DNA of 64,000 nt from Streptomyces xanthochromogenes (GTDB taxonomy: Bacteria; Actinomycetota; Actinomycetes; Streptomycetales; Streptomycetaceae): positions 1 to 64,000 of the forward strand of contig NZ_BMUZ01000024.1 in the NCBI RefSeq assembly GCF_014650455.1. Reading direction: 5' to 3'. Within the stretch, counting starts at the first letter, position 1. The number at the start of each line of letters is the position of its first letter. The position numbers were made by a program, and so were the translations under genes. This document shows positions 17,883 to 25,094 of the stretch, piece after piece. The notes below the pieces were generated by a model that made no database searches, was not told the origin of the DNA, and saw only the letters and a program-made list of their open reading frames with translations.

Positions 17883-18899
17883 CTAGCCGCCGTACAGGCT
17901 CAGGCCCACGAGCAGCGCGCGATGGTCCGTGCCGCGCAGCTTCAGGAAGCGGGCCGACGTCGCCTTGAAGTCGCCGCTCACCAGGACGTGGTCGATCTGG
18001 GTGCGCAACGGCGTGCTGCGGTCGGCCGGCCAGGACCAGGTACCGGATTGGCCGGTCAGACGGGCGCTGTCGTGCAGGGCGCCGTCGTCGAGCACCGAGC
18101 GGAACAGGGCGTGGTCCTGGGTCGCGTTGAAATCCCCGGCGACGATGACCGGGCCGCCCTTCGCCTCCCGCGCGAACTCCCTTATCCTGCCCAGCTCTTG
18201 ATGCCATTTCGTATCGTCGCCGGGCAGCGGCGGCGAGGGATGCGCGAGCTGGAGCCGTACGTCCCGGCCGCCGATGGTGACCACCGCGCCCGGCATGGCC
18301 ATCACCGACTCGATCGGCTCGACCATCCTGAGTGGGAACCGGCTCAGGATCGCGGAGCCCGCCGAGCCGTCCTCCCGGACGACGTCGCGGTACGGGTAGT
18401 CGCCCTTCGGCAGGTCGGCGGCGAGCGCGTCGGCGCAGCGGAAGCTGCACTCCTCGACGAACACCAGGTCGGGCCGCTCGCGCTTGACCGTGGCGATCAG
18501 ATCGTCCGTCGCCCACCCGAACTCCGTGTTGGAGGTGAGGACTTGGAACTCGGCGAGGATCGAGCCCTTCGGCTGGGTCGAGGCGGCGCCGTACGGCTGG
18601 GTGTACCAGCCGGTGACCGCGAGCACCGCGACCCCCCACACCATGCCGGTACGCCACCGTCCGAGCACGGCGAGCGCGAGCCCGGCGCCGCCCGGCACGA
18701 GCAGCCACGGCAGGAAGGCGAGGGCCTGCGGGACCGGGGTGACCCCGTCCGAATCGGCGGCCCGGCAGCCCACCACCACACTGACCCCGGCAAGGAGCAG
18801 GGCCCCGGCCAGTGCGGACGCCACCCGCCAGGGACGCCGGCGGCGCACGCCCACCATGCCGTCCCGGTACGGCATGGTTCCGGTGCCCATGGTGTCCAT
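17883..18899 (-). CDS. Membrane-anchored endonuclease/exonuclease/phosphatase-family protein
   Basis: This 338-residue protein has a basic N-terminus, about three membrane helices in the first 110 residues and an external EEP domain. EEP landmarks are the Glu of LVFVEECSF (metal), GGPVIVAGDFNATQDH (catalytic Asp-Asn) and the final GTDHRALLVGLSL (catalytic His). The family hydrolyses phosphodiester or phosphomonoester bonds in nucleic acids, sphingomyelin or phosphoinositides, and the substrate here is unknown. The ATG at 18899 follows GGGAGG at good spacing. A GTG at 18968 is possible. Confidence 0.8.
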   Translation of the reverse strand: MDTMGTGTMPYRDGMVGVRRRRPWRVASALAGALLLAGVSVVVGCRAADSDGVTPVPQALAFLPWLLVPGGAGLALAVLGRWRTGMVWGVAVLAVTGWYTQPYGAASTQPKGSILAEFQVLTSNTEFGWATDDLIATVKRERPDLVFVEECSFRCADALAADLPKGDYPYRDVVREDGSAGSAILSRFPLRMVEPIESVMAMPGAVVTIGGRDVRLQLAHPSPPLPGDDTKWHQELGRIREFAREAKGGPVIVAGDFNATQDHALFRSVLDDGALHDSARLTGQSGTWSWPADRSTPLRTQIDHVLVSGDFKATSARFLKLRGTDHRALLVGLSLYGG

Positions 18900-18974
18900 G
18901 GCGGCCGCCTCCCGCTGGCTGGTCACAGAGCTCGCATCCTCCCTCAAGGACGGGCCCTCGTCCGGCACGGTTGC

Positions 18975-19332
18975 TCAAGCCTTTGCGCGAGCCTTGGTGT
19001 GTACAGGGGCTTTGGTGTGTGCACGGGCAGGGGAGTGTGGTGCGGGGGTGTGCGCCGCCACGCGCGACAGCAGGCCGCGCAGGGCGTCGTTGAAGACGCC
19101 GGGCTGCTCCAGGTTGGGCAGGTGGGCCGCGTCCTCGACGACGGTCAGGGCCGAGTCGGGGAGCGTGGTGTGCATCGCCTCCGCGTCGGCGACGGGCGTG
19201 TGGACGTCGTCCCGGTCGACGACCACCGGCGCGGGAACATCGACCGTGGTCAACAGGGCACGATAGTCCGGCCGTTGGGCCCGTCCGCGCAGGGCGGCCG
19301 CCGCGCCCGCGGGGATCGCGGAGTTCTCCCGT
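18975..19332 (-). pseudogene. C-terminal remnant of an alpha/beta hydrolase
   Basis: Read on the minus strand, about 115 residues match the second half of an alpha/beta hydrolase: RENSAIPAGAAAALRGRAQR, a TVDVPAPVVVDRDD strand bearing the acid residue, and VVEDAAHLPNLEQPGVFND with the catalytic His. The nucleophile-bearing first half is missing. A TTG at 19253 could start a 92-residue product, but no functional enzyme could result. Confidence 0.7.
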
Positions 19333-19398
19333 ACGCACCGGGTGATCGCCCCCGACCTGCGCGGCTACGGCAGCGCACCGCTCGACCCGCGCACCGCG
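19321..19398 (+). pseudogene. N-terminal remnant of an alpha/beta hydrolase on the opposite strand
   Basis: The plus-strand frame reads EFSRTHRVIAPDLRGYGSAP, the strand-3/oxyanion-loop signature of alpha/beta hydrolases. It then loses similarity. It abuts the minus-strand C-terminal remnant head to head, as if a piece had been inverted or two genes had been joined. Confidence 0.6.
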
Positions 19399-19439
19399 AA
19401 CGGAACCCCGCCGCCGCTGGCCGCGTACGCCCCGGACCG

Positions 19440-19658
19440 GACTACTGCTGGTGGAAGCTGCCCGCACCCTGGCGGGCCGAGACGTTCGCGGCGGCCGCGG
19501 CGGGGCGGCTCGGGATCGCGGTGACGCCCGGCACCGCGTTCGCGGTCGGTGCCGCCGTGCCCGATGCGGTCAGGATCGGCCTCGCTACTCCGCCGGTGCC
19601 GGTCCTGGACGGGGCGCTTCGGCGGCTCGCCGCCCTCGCTGCCACGGCCGGCCCGTGA
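19440..19658 (+). pseudogene. C-terminal remnant of a PLP-dependent aminotransferase (MocR type)
   Basis: The last 72 residues of this frame, starting DYCWWKLPAPWRAETFAAAA and containing LGIAVTPGTAFAVG and AVRIGLATPP, match the small domain at the end of aminotransferase class I and GntR/MocR regulators. The pyridoxal-phosphate lysine domain is absent. The remnant lies in frame-broken contact with the hydrolase fragment and overlaps the 3' end of the next minus-strand gene. Confidence 0.7.
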
Positions 19659-20460
19659 GCCACGCCCCGAGCGCGAGCGCGAGCCCGAGCCCGAGAACCA
19701 CCCAGGCCGCGGTGCTGAGGAAGTCGGTGAGCGCGTCGTAGACCGCACCCGCCGCCGACGGGTCGGAGTCCGTGGGCAGCCCGTCGAGCGTGAGCTTGCG
19801 GCCGACGGCGACGAGGACCCGCAACACCACCGCACCGACCGCGAGCCCGAGCCCCACCCCGACGAGCGCGCGCCGGCGGCGCACCGCCACGAGCACGGCA
19901 CCGGCGGCGGCGACCAGGCAGCCGACCGCACCCCAGATCCCGATGCGCCGGAGCAGGCGGAAAGCGGTGCGTACCGGGCCGAGTTTCGTCGACTCGACGA
20001 CGGTCAGGTCGGTGTGTTCCACGGGAATCCTGTTCGCGAACGGCACGCCCTGTGCCACGAGTTGGCGCTTGACCTGCTCGATGGCGGGTGCCAGGTCGAT
20101 GCGTACGTCATTGCCGCCGCCGTTCTTCGTGAGGGCGGACACGACACTCGCGTGCGCGGCCCGGTTGGCGGTGTTCCACACCCCCTGGAAGGCGGAGGTG
20201 GCGGTGAAGGAGCGCACCGCCCCGCCCGTCAGCGCGGCCACGGAGTCCTGGAGCGGGCCCACGTCGATGTTCTTCATGATCGCGTCGGTGACCTTGGTGA
20301 TCACCTCGCCCCGTACGGCCTCGTCGCGGGCGAGCGGAGCCATGGTGGCGACGTACCGGTCGCTGTCGCCGATCTCGGTCTTCACCCAGGCGGCGATCGC
20401 GCCGAGCGGGACGAGCACGGCCGCGAGCACGATCAGCACCACCGACAGGAAGCTGCGCAC
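19585..20460 (-). CDS. Integral membrane protein of unknown function
   Basis: About 291 residues from the GTG at 20460. A signal-anchor helix (FLSVVLIVLAAVLVPLGAIAAWV) is followed by an external helical domain of about 150 residues (SDRYVATMAPLARDEAVR, DLAPAIEQVKRQLVAQGVPF). Three more membrane helices and a short basic cytoplasmic tail complete it. Homologous membrane proteins are widespread in Streptomyces without known role. Starting further upstream would include a TTA codon just before this GTG. The 3' end overlaps the aminotransferase remnant on the other strand. Confidence 0.7.
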   Translation of the reverse strand: MRSFLSVVLIVLAAVLVPLGAIAAWVKTEIGDSDRYVATMAPLARDEAVRGEVITKVTDAIMKNIDVGPLQDSVAALTGGAVRSFTATSAFQGVWNTANRAAHASVVSALTKNGGGNDVRIDLAPAIEQVKRQLVAQGVPFANRIPVEHTDLTVVESTKLGPVRTAFRLLRRIGIWGAVGCLVAAAGAVLVAVRRRRALVGVGLGLAVGAVVLRVLVAVGRKLTLDGLPTDSDPSAAGAVYDALTDFLSTAAWVVLGLGLALALGAWLTGRPWQRGRRAAEAPRPGPAPAE

Positions 20461-20636
20461 CCGTCCACGTAATCCCGGGTTGCCGGTCGGCGCGCGCGGG
20501 TGTGGGCTGTATGGGGGACGCACACAAAGGCGTGCCACATGGGTGGGCCCCGCCTGTGGGTGTCCCCGTACGGGCCCGGCAGATGGGTCCGGTACGGGCC
20601 CGGCAGGCGTTCCGGGCAAGCGGAAGGAGTGCCGCC

Positions 20637-21047
20637 ATGGCCGCACACGCTTCACACGCTTCGGTACCCGTGACGAGCCGGCCCACGGCTCCCCGCCTCG
20701 GCAGGGCCGCCGTCGCGGTCCCCGTCGTCCTGGGAGTGGCGTACGGAATCTGGGCCGCAGGCATCCAGCGCAACGGCGGCAACGGCGTGATCACCTGGGG
20801 GCAGGTGGTCCTGGGCGTAGTGTCGGGCGTGGTCCTGATCGCCCTGGGCATCGGCCTCCTGCGCATCCAGTCGGCCCTGCCCCGCGAGATCCGCGCGGCG
20901 GCCTACGGAGCCCTCTTCGGGTGCGCGATGGGGTTCCTCTACAGCCTGTCCGACCACAGTGTGCTGCGGTCGTCCGGGATCGGGGCGGCGTTCGGCGCGG
21001 GGATGTTCCTGACCGCGTTCTATGTGTTCTACACACACGAGAACTGA
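20637..21047 (+). CDS. Small four-helix membrane protein
   Basis: This 136-residue protein has four hydrophobic helices (AVAVPVVLGVAYGIWAAGI, TWGQVVLGVVSGVVLIALGIG, EIRAAAYGALFGCAMGFLYSL and GIGAAFGAGMFLTAFYVFY). The ATG at 20637 follows an excellent GGAAGGAG ribosome site. No domain was recognised. Two copies of GTACGGGCCCGGCAG lie in the leader. Confidence 0.75.
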   Translation: MAAHASHASVPVTSRPTAPRLGRAAVAVPVVLGVAYGIWAAGIQRNGGNGVITWGQVVLGVVSGVVLIALGIGLLRIQSALPREIRAAAYGALFGCAMGFLYSLSDHSVLRSSGIGAAFGAGMFLTAFYVFYTHEN

Positions 21048-21123
21048 GCGGGCTGTGGGCGATACGGGCCCCGGGTGACGATGGACCCTGGGCCCCGGTC
21101 CGCGGCCGGGCTAGAGTGAAGCC

Positions 21124-21177
21124 ATGTCGTCCGCAGCGCAGCACCGCTCCCAGCTCTGCTGGTGGCGCTCCTCCTAG
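21124..21177 (+). CDS. Tryptophan-sensing leader peptide of trpS
   Basis: A 17-residue reading frame, MSSAAQHRSQLCWWRSS, has two adjacent Trp codons at 21160-21165 and stops shortly before a terminator hairpin (21214-21241). This is the classic arrangement for ribosome-mediated attenuation. When charged Trp-tRNA is scarce the ribosome stalls at the Trp pair and the message reads through. The same control has been described for the auxiliary TrpRS gene of S. coelicolor. Confidence 0.85.
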   Translation: MSSAAQHRSQLCWWRSS

Positions 21178-21213
21178 GAGCGGCCACCCCAGACACGCAC
21201 GACATCGTCACCC

Positions 21214-21241
21214 GGGCCGTTCCTCACTGGACGGCCCTTTT
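21214..21241 (+). terminator. Attenuator terminator before trpS
   Basis: GGGCCGT (21214-21220) pairs with ACGGCCC (21231-21237), extended by CC/GG around a bulged T. A run of T residues follows directly. It sits between the Trp leader peptide and trpS. Confidence 0.85.
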
Positions 21242-21331
21242 CGTTGCCCTCGCCCTGCCCTCGCCGGGATACCGCAGTGGCCGCCGCCGTCCAGGCCCGC
21301 CCGCCGTCCCACCGCCTGGCAAGGAGCCACG

Positions 21332-22420
21332 ATGACCACGCAGATCCACGAGATCCAGCGGATCCACGAGACCCACCAGACCCACCAGACCCACCAGATC
21401 GAGCCGACCGGCGTCCCCGGTGCCGTCCCCGGTGCCGTTCCGGCCAAGGACCGCATCCTGACGGGCGACCGGCCCACGGGACCCCTGCACCTCGGCCACT
21501 ACTTCGGCACGCTCCAGAACCGGGTCCGCCTCCAGAACGAGGGCATGGACCTCTTCCTGGTCATCCCGGACTACCAGGTGCTCACCGACCGGGACGTGGC
21601 GGACCGGCTCGCGGAACACGTCGAGGGGCTGGTCCTGGACTACCTGGCGGCGGGTGTCGACCCCTCCCGGGCGACGATCTTCACGCACAGCGCGATCCCC
21701 GCCCTCAACCAGCTCCTGCTGCCGTTCCTGAGCCTCGTCTCGGTCGCCGAGCTCGGCCGCAACCCCACGGTGAAGGACGAGATCGCGCACTCCCGGCAGG
21801 CCGCCGTCTCCGGCCTGATGTTCACCTACCCCGCGCATCAGGCCGCCGACATCCTGTTCTGCAAGGCCAATCTGGTGCCGGTCGGCAAGGACCAGGAGCC
21901 GCACCTGGAGCTGACCCGGACGATCGCGCGCCGCTTCAACGAGCGGTACGGCCCGGTCTTCCCCGAGCCGCGCACCCTGCTGTCCGAGGCGCCGCTGCTG
22001 CTCGGCACGGACGGCACGAAGATGAGCAAGAGCCGGGGCAATTCCCTTGCGATCCGGGCGAGTTCGGACGAGACCGCGCGGTTGATCCGGGGCGCGAAGA
22101 CGGATGCGGTCCGCCGGATCTCGTACGACCCCGAGGGCCGGCCGGAGGTGAGCAACCTGGTCCTGCTCACCGCACTCTGCCAGGGCCGCTCTCCGTACGA
22201 GGTGGCGGCGGAGGTGGGGGATGCCGGGGCGGCGGGGCTCAAGGCCGCGGCGACGGATGCGGTCAACACGCACTTCGCTCCGCTGCGGGCCCGGCGTGCG
22301 GAGTACGCGCAGGACCTGTCCTACGTAAGGGAGTTGCTTCGTGAGGGCAACGCCCGGGCGGGCGAGGTGGCGGACCGGACCCTGGCGGAGGTCCGCGACG
22401 CGATGGGCATGCGCCGCTGA
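21332..22420 (+). CDS. trpS: Auxiliary tryptophanyl-tRNA synthetase
   Basis: This 362-residue class Ic synthetase has HLGH at 53-56 (HIGH motif) and KMSKS in GTKMSKSRGNS. The N-terminus has an unusual His-rich run, IHEIQRIHETHQTHQTHQIE. Control by a Trp-codon leader matches TrpRS1 of S. coelicolor, an inducible second enzyme that confers resistance to the TrpRS inhibitor indolmycin. A housekeeping TrpRS would be expected elsewhere in the genome. The start at ATG 21332 has AAGGAG. Indolmycin resistance is inferred from this kinship, not read from a specific residue. Confidence 0.93.
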   Translation: MTTQIHEIQRIHETHQTHQTHQIEPTGVPGAVPGAVPAKDRILTGDRPTGPLHLGHYFGTLQNRVRLQNEGMDLFLVIPDYQVLTDRDVADRLAEHVEGLVLDYLAAGVDPSRATIFTHSAIPALNQLLLPFLSLVSVAELGRNPTVKDEIAHSRQAAVSGLMFTYPAHQAADILFCKANLVPVGKDQEPHLELTRTIARRFNERYGPVFPEPRTLLSEAPLLLGTDGTKMSKSRGNSLAIRASSDETARLIRGAKTDAVRRISYDPEGRPEVSNLVLLTALCQGRSPYEVAAEVGDAGAAGLKAAATDAVNTHFAPLRARRAEYAQDLSYVRELLREGNARAGEVADRTLAEVRDAMGMRR

Positions 22421-22434
22421 CCCCTGTCCTCGAT

Positions 22435-22480
22435 CTCCCCCAAGGCCTCAAGGGCCAGGGGGGACCCCCATGACGGGCTG
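22435..22480 (+). repeat. 46 bp dispersed hairpin repeat, copy 2
   Basis: This is identical to 15209-15254. It begins 15 bp after the trpS stop, so its hairpin may act as the trpS terminator. Its exact conservation 7.2 kb away suggests a mobile or converted repeat. Confidence 0.85.
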
Positions 22481-22873
22481 GGCGCCTGCCTCGGTCGGCG
22501 AACCGGCTTCCGGGCCGGCACGTACAGCGGTCCTCGCCGTGGGGTAGGACGGGTGGCCGAAACCCCCTCGGTCGAGCGGCGGAGACCGCATGGTCCCGGG
22601 GGTTGATGACCCCGGCCACCCGCTCGGGGAAGCTCTGAGTACGGGGGAAACGGGGAACCCGGGGCAACCCGGGGACGTGGCGGCGGCCTCCTGCGGCTCG
22701 GCCGCCGCCACCAACTCCTTCCCCACCCGCTCCTTCCGCACCGACTCCTCCTCCGCCACCTGACTCCGCACCAACTCCCGGCCCTCGGCCGTCCCCCCGC
22801 CGTCCCTCCGCCGGTCGCCCCGCCTTCGGGGCCTTCGTGGCGGCCGCGCCACAGGGCGTGTTTAGCTGGCTGC
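22481..22873. other. Non-coding stretch
   Basis: No convincing gene was seen on either strand. The right half (22680-22860) is strongly asymmetric, C/T-rich on the plus strand with repeated CTCCTTCC-like words. The open frames there are low-complexity. Confidence 0.5.
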
Positions 22874-23545
22874 ATGGTGAAGGCTGAGCGGAGGCGCGGC
22901 GGGCGGGCCCGGTGGCTGGTGCTGCCGGTGGTCGCGCTGGCCGCGTGGGGATGCGTACGCGGCGGAACGGACACGGGGAGCCCGGCGCACAAGCCCGCAC
23001 CCTCGGCCTCCGCGTCCGCCTCGGCCGCGCCGGCGCCCGGTGCGTCGTCGCCGAGCGGTACGTACGACCCGGCCGACTACGCGCCCCAGGTGCGCAAGTA
23101 CGCCAAGCAGGCCGGGATCAGCGCCCAGTTGCTGATGGCGATCCTCTACAACGAGGACTACAAGCCGCACGACCCGGCCTTCGAGCGGAGCTGGCAGAAG
23201 TACAAGCCGGACGCCGCGTTCGGCATCGCCAACATGCACCGGGCCGCGTTCGACCAGACCAAGCGGGGCCGGGACTTCGCGGGGCGTAAGTGGGAGGAGC
23301 TGCCCGACGACCGCGCGCTCGCCGTCGAGGCGGCGGCCTGGTACCTGCACGACATGTCCGCTCAGCTCCCCGCGCACTGGGCGGGATCGTTGTCGCGCGA
23401 CGAGCTGATGGCGCTCGGGTACAACGCGGCCGGCGGCAATATGGCGGCGTTCGCGCGGGGTGTGAAGCCGGGGAGCCAGGCGTCGGACTACCTGACGCGG
23501 CTGCGCGACAACTGGAAGAAGTCCGGCACGGCCGTCGCGGGCTAA
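22874..23545 (+). CDS. Exported lytic-transglycosylase-like protein
   Basis: This 223-residue protein has a basic N-terminus, a hydrophobic segment (WLVLPVVALAAWGCVRGG) with a weak lipobox Cys, and a Ser/Ala/Pro linker. The globular domain opens YAPQVRKYAKQAGISAQLLM. AILYNEDYKPHDPAFER places a Glu where goose-type/SLT lysozyme folds have the catalytic acid, and FGIANMHRAAFD resembles the GLxQ motif region. It may cleave peptidoglycan at the cell surface. The stop overlaps the convergent XRE gene by 4 bp. A weak ribosome site leaves ATG 22874 or GTG 22877 open. Confidence 0.65.
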   Translation: MVKAERRRGGRARWLVLPVVALAAWGCVRGGTDTGSPAHKPAPSASASASAAPAPGASSPSGTYDPADYAPQVRKYAKQAGISAQLLMAILYNEDYKPHDPAFERSWQKYKPDAAFGIANMHRAAFDQTKRGRDFAGRKWEELPDDRALAVEAAAWYLHDMSAQLPAHWAGSLSRDELMALGYNAAGGNMAAFARGVKPGSQASDYLTRLRDNWKKSGTAVAG

Positions 23546-24261
23546 CCCGGCGGCACGTCGCCCGTGCAGAGCATCTTGTGGTTGACCTCCGCGCACGCCT
23601 CGGCCTGACGGGGGTCGGGGGCCACCAGCATGGGGCTCTCGGTGCGGGCGCCGGTCGAGCTGTTGCGCACCTCCGACCAGATCGTGTCGCAGGACGGGCT
23701 GAACCGGAGCTTCACCGCGTACGAGGCCGTCTTCAGGGCGCTCTGGGTGCGGGCGTCGGTGCGGCAGGAGGTGCGGGCCGGGTCGTCGCCCTGGCAGCTG
23801 GCGCCCCGGCAGGCGGGCGGCGCGGGCGCGGCCGGAGTCGCCTCGCGCAAGTGCGGGACGGCCGCCCAGGCGGCGCTGCCCACGAGGGCGAGCGCGGCGG
23901 CGACGGTGAGTGTCCGGTGATGCGTTCGGCGGGGGCGCGGGGGCGCGGGTGGCGCGGGGGCGGCCTCGGGGGGCCGGGGCGGTGGCGCGGGCAGGGCCGG
24001 GGTCCGGGTCGCGCGGTCCCAGAGTTCCAGCAGACGCGCATGGTGCTCGGCCCCGCCGAGCGCGCCGAAGGCGTCGACCGCGTCGCGCGGCGGGAGGTTG
24101 TCCCCGTTGAGATAGCGGTGCCAGGCCGACTTGCTGTACGTCGTGCGGGCGGCAAGCCCCGCCAGGCTCAGGCCCGAGGTCTGTTTGAGGTGCCTCAACT
24201 CCTCGATCAGGAGCCGGAGTTCGGGCCGGGTCGTGTCGGGCAGCGGTCGCCACTGGGCCAC
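23542..24261 (-). CDS. XRE-type HTH membrane protein with DUF2690 domain
   Basis: This 239-residue protein starts at GTG 24261 behind GGGAGG. The N-terminal helix-turn-helix (LRHLKQTSGLSLAGLAARTT, SKSAWHRYLNGDNLPPRDAV) is followed by a Pro-rich linker, one membrane helix (TLTVAAALALVGSAAWAAV) and a C-terminal extracellular domain with paired cysteines (SCRTDARTQSALKTASYAVK, FSPSCDTIWSEV) matching DUF2690. The layout suggests a membrane-tethered regulator sensing outside the cell, as in many Streptomyces paralogues. Confidence 0.85.
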   Translation of the reverse strand: MAQWRPLPDTTRPELRLLIEELRHLKQTSGLSLAGLAARTTYSKSAWHRYLNGDNLPPRDAVDAFGALGGAEHHARLLELWDRATRTPALPAPPPRPPEAAPAPPAPPRPRRTHHRTLTVAAALALVGSAAWAAVPHLREATPAAPAPPACRGASCQGDDPARTSCRTDARTQSALKTASYAVKLRFSPSCDTIWSEVRNSSTGARTESPMLVAPDPRQAEACAEVNHKMLCTGDVPPG

Positions 24262-24316
24262 GCGGTCCCTCCCAAAAGTCCACAAAGTCCCGTTCAGGGG
24301 CCATCTGTACCCCAGT

Positions 24317-24341
24317 GGGGCCGGAGCCAAGCTCCGGCCCC
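24317..24341 (-). terminator. Hairpin after the SH3 protein gene
   Basis: GGGGCCGGAGC (24317-24327) and its exact complement (24331-24341) surround a CAA loop. It lies downstream of the minus-strand SH3 gene, and no T run follows. Confidence 0.6.
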
Positions 24342-24408
24342 CGGGGCGAACGGGCGAAGTTGTGGATTCAGCGGCCGGCGTCGGTCCCGGCCGCTCCCGT
24401 ACCGACGG

Positions 24409-24789
24409 TCAGCACCACGGAACGGTGGACCCGGCCGCGACCCGCACATAGTGCGCGGACACATAGCGGCCGTGGTGCCCGGCCAGGCGGTACCACACCC
24501 GGTTGCCCTGCACCGAGGACCCGTTCCGCTTGCAGACCAACGACACCTGGCGCCCCGAGCGCAGGGTGCCGGTGGTCCGGTAGGTGGTGCCGGCGCCGCT
24601 GCGGACGTGCAGCCCACGGCCGTTCCCGGTGACCACCACACCCTGGGCGTGCATCTTGTGGTGGTGGGCGGTGGCGACCGTCGCCCGAGCCGGTGCGGCC
24701 GTCGGGGTCGCGGCCATCGCGGCGGCCGGGAACAGGGCGAGCAGGGCGGTGGCGGCGACGACGGCGTTGCGTACGGTGCTGCGGTTCAT
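24409..24789 (-). CDS. Secreted bacterial SH3-domain protein
   Basis: This 126-residue precursor has a Sec signal peptide (VVAATALLALFPAAAMAATP). A single bacterial SH3 domain follows: GLHVRSGAGTTYRTTGTL, GRQVSLVCKRNGSSV and RVWYRLAGHHGRYVSAHYVR. Such domains bind cell-wall peptides. Two Cys (near 82 and the last residue) could form a disulfide. The ATG at 24789 has TTGGAGA upstream. Confidence 0.8.
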   Translation of the reverse strand: MNRSTVRNAVVAATALLALFPAAAMAATPTAAPARATVATAHHHKMHAQGVVVTGNGRGLHVRSGAGTTYRTTGTLRSGRQVSLVCKRNGSSVQGNRVWYRLAGHHGRYVSAHYVRVAAGSTVPWC

Positions 24790-24863
24790 GTGTTTTCTCC
24801 AAGGTGCGGGGCCCCCGAGTGGTGACCCTGTGTCAGCAATCGTGTCCGGAGCGCGACGCCCGC

Positions 24864-24891
24864 ATTCGTCCCAGCCGTACCTGGGACGAAT
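24864..24891. promoter_or_regulatory. Perfect 11 bp inverted repeat between SH3 and exporter genes
   Basis: ATTCGTCCCAG (24864-24874) and CTGGGACGAAT (24881-24891) are exact complements separated by 6 bp. A second palindrome, CCTCAC-TTAGC-GTGAGG, lies at 24983-24999. Both are in the 305 bp divergent spacer and are plausible operators for the SH3 gene or the exporter. Confidence 0.65.
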
Positions 24892-25094
24892 AGGGACGGG
24901 CCGCCGGGACGCGGGCCACCTCTGGAGCCTCGCCCCGCCGCACGCGGCCACGCCCGTTCACTCGCGTGGCGGAAGACCTGGGCCTCACTTAGCGTGAGGG
25001 AGGGGCGATCACGGGACGCCGACCACCCGGGGGAACCCACCAGGGAACCGGGTGGATCGGGTCACCAACGGGAGATCACCGAGGAGACCGGCAC

